A DNA stretch of 38,032 bases from CAZRRV01 sp964602735. Lineage in GTDB: Bacteria > Bacillota > Clostridia > Oscillospirales > Acutalibacteraceae. A program made the translations under genes and the position numbers. Positions 1 through 7,785 of the stretch are shown in pieces (the stretch's first letter is position 1; each line of letters opens with the position of its first letter). Under the pieces are notes generated by a model. The model worked only from the letters and a program-made list of their open reading frames with translations, was not told where the DNA came from and ran no database searches. The DNA is taken from contig CAZRRV010000012.1 of NCBI GenBank assembly GCA_964602735.1, positions 1-38,032 on the forward strand, read 5' to 3'.

Positions 1-7
1 CGACCGG

Positions 8-81
8 TGAAGACAGGTGGACTTGAACCACCGACCCCCTGCATGTCAAGCAGGTACTCTAACCGACTGAGCTATGCCTTC
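8..81 (-). tRNA. tRNA-Val (anticodon GAC)
   Basis: Read on the minus strand the segment folds as a complete cloverleaf. The 7-bp acceptor pairs GAAGGCA with TGTCTTC, the D arm contains AGCTCAGTCGGTTAGAG, and the anticodon stem CCTGC/GCAGG encloses the loop TTGACAT, giving anticodon GAC (Val). The T arm carries GGTTCAAGTCC. The discriminator is A and CCA is not encoded. It lies 47 bp downstream of tRNA-Gln and probably shares its transcript. Confidence 0.95.
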
Positions 82-128
82 GTTTTGCGACCGGGAGCAT
101 ATGGCGCGCCCGGGCGGCAAACGCTGTA

Positions 129-202
129 TGGCTGCGGAACTAGGATTCGAACCCAGACAAACAGAGTCAGAGTCTGTCGTGCTACCCTTACACAATTCCG
201 CA
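129..202 (-). tRNA. tRNA-Gln (anticodon CTG)
   Basis: A minus-strand cloverleaf with acceptor TGCGGAA/TTCCGCA. The anticodon stem ACAGA/TCTGT encloses loop CTCTGAC, giving anticodon CUG (Gln, CAG codons). The T arm contains GGGTTCGAATCCT. Unlike the neighbouring tRNA-Val, the 3' CCA is encoded (positions 129-131), preceded by discriminator G. It is the first gene of a two-tRNA unit. Confidence 0.95.
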
Positions 203-220
203 ACGATTTTCAACGATAGT

Positions 221-249
221 ATTCTACTATATTTTTCCGCGGCTGTCAA
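221..249 (-). promoter_or_regulatory. Sigma-A promoter of the Gln-Val tRNA unit
   Basis: On the minus strand a perfect -35 TTGACA (244-249) is followed by a 17-bp spacer and a TAGAAT -10 (221-226). Transcription would start about 10 bp before the tRNA-Gln 5' end, as expected for a stable-RNA gene. Confidence 0.85.
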
Positions 250-392
250 GAAAAAATAAATAAGAACCGCAATCCGCAAAAAACGCGGTTCGCATAGCCG
301 GGCGCCGTCCGTATTCCCTTTCCGCCCGGTGAAATTCCGCCCGGAAAATTCCGGGGCGCTGCCTCATCGCCGTCGCGGAAAAAAAGAATATC

Positions 393-421
393 TTGCAAAA
401 CGGGATGAGATGGGTTATTAT
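393..421 (+). promoter_or_regulatory. Likely promoter of efp
   Basis: TTGCAA (393-398), a 17-bp spacer and TATTAT (416-421), about 85 bp before the efp start codon. The rest of 203-504 holds the divergent tRNA promoter and a GC-rich stretch (about 280-380) in which I see no gene. Confidence 0.6.
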
Positions 422-504
422 ATAATAAAATGATGAGAAACGCGGAGCGGGGTTTTGTTTGACGGAAATATAAAGCGCCGCGGAAATTTTGGAGGGGAAC
501 GATA

Positions 505-1062
505 ATGATAAGTGCCGGAGAATTTCGCAACGGCGTTACATTCGAGATGGACGGGGCGGTTTATCAGGTTATCGAATTTCAGCATGTAAAACCCGGAAAA
601 GGCGCAGCGTTTGTCCGCACGAAAATCCGCAATGTCATAGCGGGAAGCGTGGTTGAGCGCACATTCTCGCCGACCGAAAAATTCGAACCTGCCTACATCG
701 AACGCAAAGAGATGGAATTTTCTTATTCCGACGGGGATCTGTACTATTTTATGGATTCGGAAACCTACGAGCTGGTACCCGTAAACCGCGCCGATTTAAG
801 CGATAATTTCAAATTCGTAAAAGAAAATATGATTTGCAAGATTTTGTCGTACAAGGGCAAGATTTTCGGTGTTGAACCTCCTACATTCGTCGAACTTAAA
901 GTTACCCGGACAGATCCCGGCTTCAAAGGCGATACGGCAACGAACGCCACAAAGCCGGCGACTCTCGAAACCGGAGCGGAGATCAAAGTCCCGCTGTTTA
1001 TTAACGAAGGCGATATGATCCGAATTGATACCCGCACCGGCGAATATATGGAACGCGCGTAA
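505..1062 (+). CDS. efp: Elongation factor P
   Basis: EF-P binds between the ribosomal P and E sites and relieves stalling on polyproline stretches. At 185 residues it has the family's usual length and three-domain layout: a KOW-like N-terminal domain (about 1-65), a central OB domain (about 66-130) and a C-terminal OB domain ending in the typical GDMIRIDTRTGEYMERA. The domain I loop reads KPGKGAAF, with Lys32 at the tip, the position that is post-translationally modified in many bacteria. A strong GGAGGGG Shine-Dalgarno stands about 8 bp before the ATG. The zinc-ribbon gene follows after 12 bp, an arrangement I associate with Clostridia. Confidence 0.97.
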   Translation: MISAGEFRNGVTFEMDGAVYQVIEFQHVKPGKGAAFVRTKIRNVIAGSVVERTFSPTEKFEPAYIERKEMEFSYSDGDLYYFMDSETYELVPVNRADLSDNFKFVKENMICKILSYKGKIFGVEPPTFVELKVTRTDPGFKGDTATNATKPATLETGAEIKVPLFINEGDMIRIDTRTGEYMERA

Positions 1063-1074
1063 AAGAAAGCGGGG

Positions 1075-1494
1075 ATGAGTGAAATGCAGACACTGACCGA
1101 AAAAGTAGCGTACTTAAAAGGACTTGCCGCCGGCGCAAAGCTCAACGAACGGGGCGATACCGAGAGGATACTGTCGGAAGTTATTTCGGCGCTTGACGAA
1201 TTTGCCCGTGCTGCGGAAAAAGCCGACGCGGAAATCAAAGACGCCGGCGAGCGCATCGACGAAATCGACGAAGACCTGGGCGCTCTGGAAAGCGATTTTT
1301 ACGACGGCGATTCCGACGGCGGCGAATGCGACGACAGCGAGGGCGAATACGAAGTGGAATGTCCCCGGTGCCGCGACCGCATAATACTGTCGGAGGAGAC
1401 GGCGGAGAAGGGCGAAATCGAATGTCCCAACTGCGGCGCGGAACTGCGGTTCGACCTTAATGACGCGGAGGAAGCCGCCGAGGATAACCGGTAA
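1075..1494 (+). CDS. CD1247-type protein with C-terminal zinc ribbon
   Basis: A 139-residue acidic protein of unknown function. The N-terminal half (about 1-75) is helical and begins TLTEKVAYLKGLAAG, the pattern of the CD1247 N-terminal domain commonly found beside efp in Clostridia. A very acidic Asp/Glu/Gly linker follows (about 70-98). The C-terminus has two CPxC knuckles (CPRC and CPNC, about 20 residues apart) that should bind one zinc ion. It probably shares the efp transcript. The start is uncertain: the ATG at 1075 directly abuts a GGGG run, whereas the in-frame ATG at 1084 has better spacing and removes three residues. The family assignment is from memory of sequence patterns, and no activity is known to me. 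Confidence 0.8.
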   Translation: MSEMQTLTEKVAYLKGLAAGAKLNERGDTERILSEVISALDEFARAAEKADAEIKDAGERIDEIDEDLGALESDFYDGDSDGGECDDSEGEYEVECPRCRDRIILSEETAEKGEIECPNCGAELRFDLNDAEEAAEDNR

Positions 1495-1550
1495 CCGAAC
1501 GCGGAGTACGGTTACGCTCCGTCTGCCGACACCGAAAGGAGACAAAAGCG

Positions 1551-2276
1551 TTGCAGACCGAAACGCTGTTTAAGCTTGAATATACGGTAAGCCGGGACGA
1601 ACGGGATACCGCAACGGCGATAATCACCGCGGCGGGCAGTTCGACAAGGTTGGGCGGAACCGATAAAATCCTCGCCGATCTCTGCGGCAGACCTGTTCTC
1701 GAATACAGTCTTCGCGCTTTTTGCGATCACAAAAGCATAGATTCGGTTACGGTAGTCGCGTCGGCAGAAAATATACTCGACATACAGAAAATCTGCGCGA
1801 AGTACCCGAAAGTTACCGATGTTGTAGTGGGCGGGAAATGCCGTGAGGAATCGGTCGCCGCGGGATTCGCGAGAGTACGCTCCAAATTCGTGCTGATACA
1901 CGACGGCGCAAGGCCTCTCGTATCCGCAGCCGTTATCGACAGAGTTCTGGCGGGCTTAAAAAATTTCGCCGCGGTGGCTCCTGCGGTGCAGGTAAGCGAT
2001 ACCGTTAAAACGGTCGACCCAAACGGCGCCGTAATACAGACGCTTTCGCGCGCAGACCTTCGCGCCGTACAAACCCCGCAGGGATTCGACGCGGAAGTAT
2101 TCGGGAACGCGCTGGAAAAAGCCGGTTCTCTTTCCCGGTATACCGACGACTGCTCGATTGTCGAAAACGCCGGCGTTCAGGTAATGTGTGTCGAAGGCGA
2201 TACGAAGAACATTAAAATCACCGAGGATACCGATTTGAAAATCGCGGCGGTTTTGCTCGGAGGTCGGCAACCGTGA
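1551..2276 (+). CDS. ispD: 2-C-methyl-D-erythritol 4-phosphate cytidylyltransferase
   Basis: Transfers CMP from CTP to methylerythritol phosphate, the third step of the MEP isoprenoid pathway. Hallmarks are the nucleotide-binding AAGSSTRLGG near residue 27 followed by a conserved Lys, the HDGARP motif, the PQGF motif, and the C-terminal GDTKNIKITEDTDL. The TTG start is chosen because AAGGAG (1536-1541) stands 9 bp upstream and no better in-frame start exists. This leaves about 20 residues before the first beta strand, longer than usual. Its stop overlaps the ispF GTG (GTGA), so the two genes are probably translationally coupled and supply successive pathway enzymes. Confidence 0.95.
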   Translation: MQTETLFKLEYTVSRDERDTATAIITAAGSSTRLGGTDKILADLCGRPVLEYSLRAFCDHKSIDSVTVVASAENILDIQKICAKYPKVTDVVVGGKCREESVAAGFARVRSKFVLIHDGARPLVSAAVIDRVLAGLKNFAAVAPAVQVSDTVKTVDPNGAVIQTLSRADLRAVQTPQGFDAEVFGNALEKAGSLSRYTDDCSIVENAGVQVMCVEGDTKNIKITEDTDLKIAAVLLGGRQP

Positions 2277-2755
2277 TACGCGTCGGGCACGGTTACGACG
2301 CTCACCGTTTCTGTGACGGCAACGCCGTTGTTCTCGGCGGCGTTTACATTCCTTACGTGAAAGGGCTGCTCGGCCATTCCGATGCCGATGTGCTGACCCA
2401 CGCGGTGTGCGACGCGCTGCTCGGGGCGGCCGCGCTCGGAGATATAGGCACCCACTTCCCCGACAGCGATTCGCGATATAGAGGAATAAGCAGTCTTGTT
2501 TTGCTGAAGGAAATCGCTTCCCTGCTTGCGGACGCGGGATACCGCGCGGGCAATATCGACGCCACGGTGCTTGCCGAAGAACCCAGACTTTCACCCTACA
2601 CCGAGAAAATGCGGGAAAATATCGCGGCGGTACTGCAAATATCCCCGCAATATGTAAGCATAAAAGCGACCACGGAAGAGGGCATGGGATTTACGGGGCG
2701 CAAAGAAGGCATCGCCGCCCACGCCGTATGCGTTATTCTGTCACAAGAAAAATGA
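2273..2755 (+). CDS. ispF: 2-C-methyl-D-erythritol 2,4-cyclodiphosphate synthase
   Basis: Cyclises CDP-methylerythritol phosphate with loss of CMP, two steps after IspD in the MEP pathway. At 160 residues it matches the trimeric family. The metal-binding DxH motif is Asp9-Ala-His11 in the opening RVGHGYDAHRF; other landmarks are LGHSDADVLTHAVCDALLGAAALGDIG and the C-terminal KATTEEGMGFTGRKEGIAAHA. The GTG start overlaps the ispD stop by four bases. The following 140 bp contain the msmK promoter, so the operon probably ends here, although I see only a weak hairpin and no clear terminator. Confidence 0.97.
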   Translation: MIRVGHGYDAHRFCDGNAVVLGGVYIPYVKGLLGHSDADVLTHAVCDALLGAAALGDIGTHFPDSDSRYRGISSLVLLKEIASLLADAGYRAGNIDATVLAEEPRLSPYTEKMRENIAAVLQISPQYVSIKATTEEGMGFTGRKEGIAAHAVCVILSQEK

Positions 2756-2840
2756 AATGCCGCCGATTTCAGTTCCGCAGCGCGGTGTTTCTTGTTACAT
2801 TTACATAAAATAAAGGCTTTAAGTTTGGAAATTAAAACGA

Positions 2841-2869
2841 TAGACAATTTCAAAATAATGTGATAAAAT
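2841..2869 (+). promoter_or_regulatory. Promoter of msmK with overlapping palindrome
   Basis: TAGACA (2841-2846), exactly 17 bp, then TAAAAT (2864-2869). The -10 lies inside the perfect inverted repeat GTGATAAAATCAC (2860-2872), which could be a repressor or activator site. The 12-mer TAAAATCACAAG (2864-2875) recurs at the GH42 promoter (11113-11124). Confidence 0.7.
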
Positions 2870-2898
2870 CACAAGGTAATAAAAAGGGAGGAAATTTT

Positions 2899-4041
2899 AT
2901 GGCAAGTTTATCGCTGAGGCATATCGGCAAGCAGTACCCCGGCGGGGTAAAAGCGGTTTCCGATTTTAATCTGGAAATCGAAGACAAAGAGTTTATTATT
3001 CTGGTAGGACCTTCCGGCTGCGGAAAATCCACCACTCTTCGTATGATAGCGGGTTTGGAAGAGATTACAGAGGGCGAGCTTTACATCGGCGACAAGCTCG
3101 TCAACGACGTCGCGCCGAAAGATCGCGACATAGCGATGGTTTTCCAGAACTACGCGCTGTATCCGCATATGACGGTTTACGACAACATGGCGTTCGGGCT
3201 TAAACTCCGCAAAACTCCGAAAGCGGAAATCAAACGCCGCGTAACCGAAGCCGCGCGTATTCTCGACATCGAACATTTACTTCAGCGCAAGCCGGCGGCT
3301 CTTTCGGGTGGTCAGCGCCAGCGTGTTGCGCTCGGCCGCGCGATCGTTCGCGAACCTAAAGTATTCCTGCTCGACGAACCGCTGTCGAACCTCGACGCAA
3401 AACTTCGCGCGCAGATGCGCACCGAAATTTCAAAGCTGCATTTGAAACTCGGAACTACATTTATCTATGTTACCCACGATCAGACCGAAGCCATGACGAT
3501 GGGCACCCGCATTGTGGTTATGAAAGACGGAATCATCCAGCAGGTCGATACACCGCAAAATCTGTACGATACTCCGGTCAATATGTTCGTCGCCGGATTT
3601 ATCGGTTCGCCTCAAATGAATTTCATCGACAGTAAAATTGTCAAAGACGGTAACGATTTCTTTGTGGAATTCGGCTCGGAAGATACCGAAGCGCAGGCGG
3701 GTCGCAAGTTCCGTATTAAACTGCCCGAATCGAAATCCGAGGGCGGAAAACTCGATGAATACAACGGTAAAGATGTAGTTATCGGCGTTCGCCCCGAGCA
3801 TGTTCACGATGAAGAAGAGTTGCTCGAGAAATTTAAGGAAGGCGTCATCGAAACCGATGTTGAGGTCACCGAACTTATGGGCGCCGAGAAATACCTCTAC
3901 ACGACATGCGGTGATATAGCGATTAACGGTCGTGTCGCCCCCACCTCTCTCGCAAAACCCGGAGATACGATTAAAATCGCTCTCGAACCGCAGAAAATCC
4001 ATATTTTCGACAAAGAAACCGAAAACACAATTACCAACTGA
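2899..4041 (+). CDS. msmK: Sugar ABC transporter ATP-binding protein, MsmK/UgpC type
   Basis: A cytoplasmic ATPase that in Gram-positives commonly energises several carbohydrate importers. The 380 residues show Walker A GPSGCGKST, Q-loop VFQNYALYPHMTVYDN, signature LSGGQRQRVALGRA, Walker B VFLLDEPLSNLDAKLR and the switch His in YVTHDQTEA. A C-terminal regulatory TOBE/OB region with the typical GVRPEHV follows, and the end EPQKIHIFDKET is characteristic of the group. The start is the ATG after AGGGAGG with 8-bp spacing; the frame is open 13 codons further upstream, but without a ribosome site. No permease or binding protein is adjacent, in keeping with a shared ATPase encoded alone between its own promoter and terminator. 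Confidence 0.93.
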   Translation: MASLSLRHIGKQYPGGVKAVSDFNLEIEDKEFIILVGPSGCGKSTTLRMIAGLEEITEGELYIGDKLVNDVAPKDRDIAMVFQNYALYPHMTVYDNMAFGLKLRKTPKAEIKRRVTEAARILDIEHLLQRKPAALSGGQRQRVALGRAIVREPKVFLLDEPLSNLDAKLRAQMRTEISKLHLKLGTTFIYVTHDQTEAMTMGTRIVVMKDGIIQQVDTPQNLYDTPVNMFVAGFIGSPQMNFIDSKIVKDGNDFFVEFGSEDTEAQAGRKFRIKLPESKSEGGKLDEYNGKDVVIGVRPEHVHDEEELLEKFKEGVIETDVEVTELMGAEKYLYTTCGDIAINGRVAPTSLAKPGDTIKIALEPQKIHIFDKETENTITN

Positions 4042-4055
4042 AAACGCCGGATTAC

Positions 4056-4092
4056 ACTGCCGGACTCGGATTCTCCGGGTTCCGGCAGTTTT
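4056..4092 (+). terminator. Rho-independent terminator of msmK
   Basis: ACTGCCGGA (4056-4064) pairs with TCCGGCAGT (4081-4089). The inner arms CTCGGA and TCCGGG extend the stem around a TTC loop with one bulged T, and a short T-rich tail follows. Confidence 0.88.
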
Positions 4093-4248
4093 ATATAAAC
4101 GGCAGCGTATAACGATTATCGCAGAGCCGTTGAAATTCGGTACGATTACGCGCAAATTTGCGCGAAAATTTTATCCGGAGGAACTTGGGCGGATTTGAGC
4201 AACAGTTCCGATAAACGCCGGATAATGCGGAAACCAGGTTATAAAGAA

Positions 4249-4434
4249 TAAAGGCGCGAACCGCGCGGCAGTCGGCACCGCCTTTTTACGGGAGCGGATC
4301 AAAGGTGGATTCTGTCGGCGCCGGCAAAAACGGCGGTTCTCTAAAGGCGCGAACCGCGCGGCAGTCGGCACCGCCTTTTTACGGGAGCGGATCAAAGGTG
4401 GATTCTGTCGGCGCCGGCAAAAACGGCGGTTCTC
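4249..4434 (+). repeat. Tandem duplication of a 93-bp unit
   Basis: Two apparently identical head-to-tail copies, 4249-4341 and 4342-4434. The unit length is a multiple of three, so the duplication keeps the reading frame that enters ktrB. Each copy contains an inverted pair (AAAGGCG ... CGCCTTTTT), a GC palindrome (GCCGGCGCC core), a GGAG ribosome-site-like sequence and a GTG start codon 10 bp after it. It may be part of an interspersed repeat family, which one window cannot show. Confidence 0.95.
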
Positions 4435-5774
4435 CGCGAAACGGATTTACAAAATTTTTCACCCCGGTGCGTATCATCGCACTTTCTTTTCTCGGGATCA
4501 TAGCAACGGGCACGCTGTTGCTTATGCTGCCGGCGGCGACAAGGCAGGGTTCGACGGGGTTTACAAACGCGCTGTTTACAGCCACATCGGCAACCTGCGT
4601 TACCGGGCTTACCGTATATGATACCTACACTCACTGGTCGTATTTCGGTCAGGCGGTTATACTGGCGCTCATTCAGGTGGGCGGACTCGGTTTTATGACC
4701 TTTTTCTCGGCGCTGGCTTTAGCGCTTAAACGCAATATACAAATACGGGAACAGAAAATTCTTGCGGAAACATCGGCGGCCGGGGCGATAGGCGGGATTA
4801 CATCTCTGCTGAAACGCATCGTTCTCGGAACCGCCGGATTTGAAATTGCCGGCACACTGCTGCTGGCGATCCGCTTCTGCAGGGATTTCGGTTTTTTTAA
4901 GGGGCTGTATATCAGCCTTTTCCATGCGGTTTCGGCTTTCTGCAACGCGGGGTTCGATATTATCGGAATTGCGACACCCGGGCAGTCGCTTACCGCCTAT
5001 CGCGGCGATCCGCTGGTTATTCTCACCGTTTCGGCGCTGATTTTAATCGGAGGGCTCGGATTTATCGTCTGGAGCGACCTTGTAAAATGCCGATTTTCGT
5101 TTAGAAAATTCTCACTGCACACCAAAATTTCCGTAACCGTTACATGCGTGCTTATCGTTATACCGACGGCACTTTTCCTCATTTTCGAAAACAACACCGC
5201 CTTTGAGAATTTTTCGGCCGGTGAAAAATTGCTTAACGCGTTTTTTATGGCGGTAACACCGCGCACGGCGGGATTTTTTACGGTTGATTACGGCAGTATC
5301 AGCGAAAGCGGATCGCTTCTTACCATGCTACTTATGTTTACCGGCGGATGCCCCGGCTCCACTGCGGGAGGAGTTAAAACAACCACAATCGCGGTTCTTG
5401 CGGCGACGCTTGCCGCCACCGTTCGCGGAAGAGATTCCGCGGTCGCTTTCAAACGGCGGATTTCACCCGAAACGGTACGCTCGGCCATTGCCGTCGGAGG
5501 GATTTACATTACCGTCGATATAGCGGCGGCTTGCCTTGTTTGTGCCGTCGGGGGCTTCACCATACGCGAAGGACTGTTCGAAGTAATTTCCGCCACCGGA
5601 ACGGTTGGACTTACCTGCGGCATTACGCCCCGCCTTGATACTTTCTTAAAGTATGTTATAGTGTTCTTAATGTATGCGGGCCGGGTGGGATTGCTATCTC
5701 TCGCCATAGCGCTCGGCAGACCGCGCCGGCGGCAGCAGTCCGAAAGGCCGACCGAATTCGTGGCGATAGGATAA
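4398..5774 (+). CDS. ktrB: Potassium uptake pore subunit, TrkH/KtrB family
   Basis: Membrane channel subunit for K+ (coupled to Na+ or H+), gated by the KtrA ring encoded next. The four pore loops are visible as TCVTGLTV, AFCNAGFD, TPRTAGFF and GTVGLTCG, each with the key filter glycine, separated by hydrophobic helices. The C-terminus RPTEFVAIG resembles other KtrB proteins. I chose the GTG at 4398 because it gives 458 residues and about 22 residues before the first helix, close to Bacillus KtrB. An equally good GTG at 4305 lies in the upstream copy of the 93-bp repeat and would add 31 residues derived from the repeat. Either start, or both, could be used. Confidence 0.92.
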   Translation: MDSVGAGKNGGSPRNGFTKFFTPVRIIALSFLGIIATGTLLLMLPAATRQGSTGFTNALFTATSATCVTGLTVYDTYTHWSYFGQAVILALIQVGGLGFMTFFSALALALKRNIQIREQKILAETSAAGAIGGITSLLKRIVLGTAGFEIAGTLLLAIRFCRDFGFFKGLYISLFHAVSAFCNAGFDIIGIATPGQSLTAYRGDPLVILTVSALILIGGLGFIVWSDLVKCRFSFRKFSLHTKISVTVTCVLIVIPTALFLIFENNTAFENFSAGEKLLNAFFMAVTPRTAGFFTVDYGSISESGSLLTMLLMFTGGCPGSTAGGVKTTTIAVLAATLAATVRGRDSAVAFKRRISPETVRSAIAVGGIYITVDIAAACLVCAVGGFTIREGLFEVISATGTVGLTCGITPRLDTFLKYVIVFLMYAGRVGLLSLAIALGRPRRRQQSERPTEFVAIG

Positions 5775-5811
5775 GAAAAACGACGGACAGACATAACCCG
5801 GGAGGTTGCGA

Positions 5812-6477
5812 ATGAAATCTTTTTTGGTTATAGGCATGGGGCGCTTCGGAAGCTACCTTGCCTACAAACTGGCGGAACTTAAAAACGAGGTGGTAATAGC
5901 GGACCGCAACGCCGCTACCGTTGAGCGAATGGCGCCCGATTTTACCGATGCCCATATCGCCGACTGTACCGACCCCGTCATACTTAAAAGCATGGGCGTG
6001 GATCGGTACGACGCGTGCGTTGTATGCGTAGGCGAAAATTTCCAGTCGTCGCTCGAAATAACATACAACCTGAAAGAACTCGGGGCAAAATATATCGTTT
6101 CAAAATCGAACAAAGACAATCAGGCAAAATTTTTGCGTAAAATCGGAGCCGACGAAGTTGTTTATCCTGAGAAAGAAATGGCGGAAAAAGTAGCGGTGCG
6201 ATTTTCCTCCGGGCGGAATATTCTCGATTTTATTCCGCTTACATCCGATTATGCGGTGTTTGAAATTCCGGTGCCCCCCGTCTGGGTCGGCTGCACCGTT
6301 GCGGAGGTGAATGTCAGGCGCAAATACAACCTGAATGTACTGGCGGTAAAAAATTCCGGAAAAATAAATCCCTCGCCGTGCGCCGAAACCGTATTTGACG
6401 ACGGGGATGTGCTGATAATATTCGGCGCCGAAAACGATGTTATGAAGCTGCCGCGCAAACCGCAGCCGAAAGAATGA
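5812..6477 (+). CDS. ktrA: Potassium uptake regulatory subunit, RCK family
   Basis: A cytoplasmic ring protein that binds nucleotides and gates KtrB. The 221 residues have an N-terminal Rossmann RCK_N domain, with GMGRFGSYLA as the dinucleotide loop and Asp in VVIADRN after the second strand, and a C-terminal RCK_C domain (about 135-212) ending DDGDVLIIFGAENDV. The ATG at 5812 follows GGGAGG with ideal spacing, better than the TTG two codons upstream. It begins 37 bp after the ktrB stop, so they form one operon. The 6478-6530 region after it contains an AT-rich palindrome (6500-6516) without a clear terminator. Confidence 0.95.
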   Translation: MKSFLVIGMGRFGSYLAYKLAELKNEVVIADRNAATVERMAPDFTDAHIADCTDPVILKSMGVDRYDACVVCVGENFQSSLEITYNLKELGAKYIVSKSNKDNQAKFLRKIGADEVVYPEKEMAEKVAVRFSSGRNILDFIPLTSDYAVFEIPVPPVWVGCTVAEVNVRRKYNLNVLAVKNSGKINPSPCAETVFDDGDVLIIFGAENDVMKLPRKPQPKE

Positions 6478-6537
6478 ACCGCAAATAACCATGCAATGAA
6501 AAAATTGTAAATTTTTGTAACTTTTTCAAATTTGCTC

Positions 6538-6566
6538 TTGCAATATCGAAGATTATTGTGTAGAAT
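6538..6566 (+). promoter_or_regulatory. Promoter of the regulator-ftsEX operon
   Basis: TTGCAA (6538-6543), 17 bp, TAGAAT (6561-6566), about 100 bp before the ATG of the regulator. A perfect AT-rich inverted repeat (AAAAATT/AATTTTT, 6500-6516) lies just upstream and could be a protein-binding site. Confidence 0.75.
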
Positions 6567-6665
6567 AAAATGTGTATATAGCGGGCATACCGCCGATTTG
6601 ATTTGTTTCTGCGTTTTCGTGCAAAAACCTTACTTATTATAATTCTTGTGAAGGAGTGGCGAGTT

Positions 6666-7748
6666 ATGTCAAACAGGATATTCCAGAGCGTGCTGCATCA
6701 AATGAAAGATGTGGTTGAACGAACCGTCGGGGTAATCGACGAGGGAGGCGTGGTAGTCGCCTGCAGCGATTTAGGCAGAATTGGCGAAAACTATCCGATC
6801 CCGATTACTAATTTTGCGGGCATTAACGGCCCTTTTTCCAGGAACCGAACCACATACCGCGCGTTCGGATCGAGCCAGAAGCCCGAATATCTGCTTTTTA
6901 TCGACGGCGACGATCAGGGCGCCGAAAAATTTGCCGAAATACTGGCGATTGCTCTCAGTAACATTGAGGCCTGCTATGAGGAAAAATACGATAAAACCAA
7001 TTTTATTAAGAATGTAATACTCGACAATATCCTCTCGGGTGATGTGTACCTGAAATCGCGCGAACTGCATTTCAACACCGATGTTTCGCGCACGGTGCTT
7101 GTCGTCCGCACAACCGCCCGCACCGATGTTGCGGTATACGATGTACTCTCGCAGCTTTTCCCCGACAAAGACAAGGATTATATCATAAATCTGAACGATA
7201 CCGATATTGCGCTGGTTAAAGAAACGTACAGCGATACCGACTCCGCCGATTTGGAAAATCTCGGCCGGTCGATCGTAGATACCCTTTCGGGCGAATTTTA
7301 CACCCACGCCGTTGTGGGCATCGGAACTACCGTAGACACGATAAAAGATCTGTCGCGCTCGTTCAAAGAGGCGCAGGTGGCGCTTGAGGTAGGCAAGGTA
7401 TTCGATATCGAGAAGTCGATTGTAAGCTACAACAATCTCGGCATCGCGAGGCTTATTTACCAGCTCCCCGCCACACTCTGCGAAAGTTTCCTGAAAGAAG
7501 TGTTCAAGAGCGGAACAATCGAGAGTCTCGATCAGGAAACGCTGTTCACTATACAGAAATTCTTTGAGAACAATCTTAATGTGTCGGAAACGTCCCGCAA
7601 ACTTTTCGTACACCGCAACACCCTGGTCTACAGGCTCGAAAAAATCAAAAGGATAACCGGATTGGATTTGCGCGAATTCGATCACGCGATTGTGTTCAAA
7701 ATCGCCTTAATGGTTAATAAATACTTAAAATCCAGCGGAAATAAATAA
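6666..7748 (+). CDS. CdaR/PucR-type transcriptional regulator
   Basis: A 360-residue protein with a C-terminal PucR-type helix-turn-helix (about 305-355): FFENNLNVSETSRKLFVHRN, then TLVYRLEKIKRITGLDLREF, the usual ending of the CdaR sugar-diacid regulator family. The middle resembles the GGDEF-like CdaR domain, and the N-terminal 130 residues look like a putative ligand-sensing domain. The ATG at 6666 has AAGGAG 9 bp upstream. It is the first gene of a transcript continuing into ftsE. The ligand is unknown, and given the neighbours a role in envelope growth or division is as likely as sugar-acid control; that is inference only. Confidence 0.85.
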   Translation: MSNRIFQSVLHQMKDVVERTVGVIDEGGVVVACSDLGRIGENYPIPITNFAGINGPFSRNRTTYRAFGSSQKPEYLLFIDGDDQGAEKFAEILAIALSNIEACYEEKYDKTNFIKNVILDNILSGDVYLKSRELHFNTDVSRTVLVVRTTARTDVAVYDVLSQLFPDKDKDYIINLNDTDIALVKETYSDTDSADLENLGRSIVDTLSGEFYTHAVVGIGTTVDTIKDLSRSFKEAQVALEVGKVFDIEKSIVSYNNLGIARLIYQLPATLCESFLKEVFKSGTIESLDQETLFTIQKFFENNLNVSETSRKLFVHRNTLVYRLEKIKRITGLDLREFDHAIVFKIALMVNKYLKSSGNK

Positions 7749-7785
7749 ACGGCGGTTGCCGCGTTTTGCGGAATTGTACCGGAGG

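Noticed and set aside
246..530. Minus-strand frame across the region before efp
   Set aside because: Overlaps the tRNA promoter and efp start, no homology recognised, no ribosome site.
1491..1521. Alternative hairpins (GTAACCG/CGGTTAC against CGGAG/CTCCG) before ispD
   Set aside because: They look like an attenuator pair but there is no T-tract, and the stems are short; not enough to call.
4249..4434. Short CRISPR-like repeat array
   Set aside because: Only two copies, 93 bp each, directly adjoining with no spacers and no cas genes; it is a tandem duplication.
6771..7685. A 304-codon minus-strand frame inside the CdaR-like gene
   Set aside because: Antisense shadow with no start signal; the plus-strand protein is clearly conserved.
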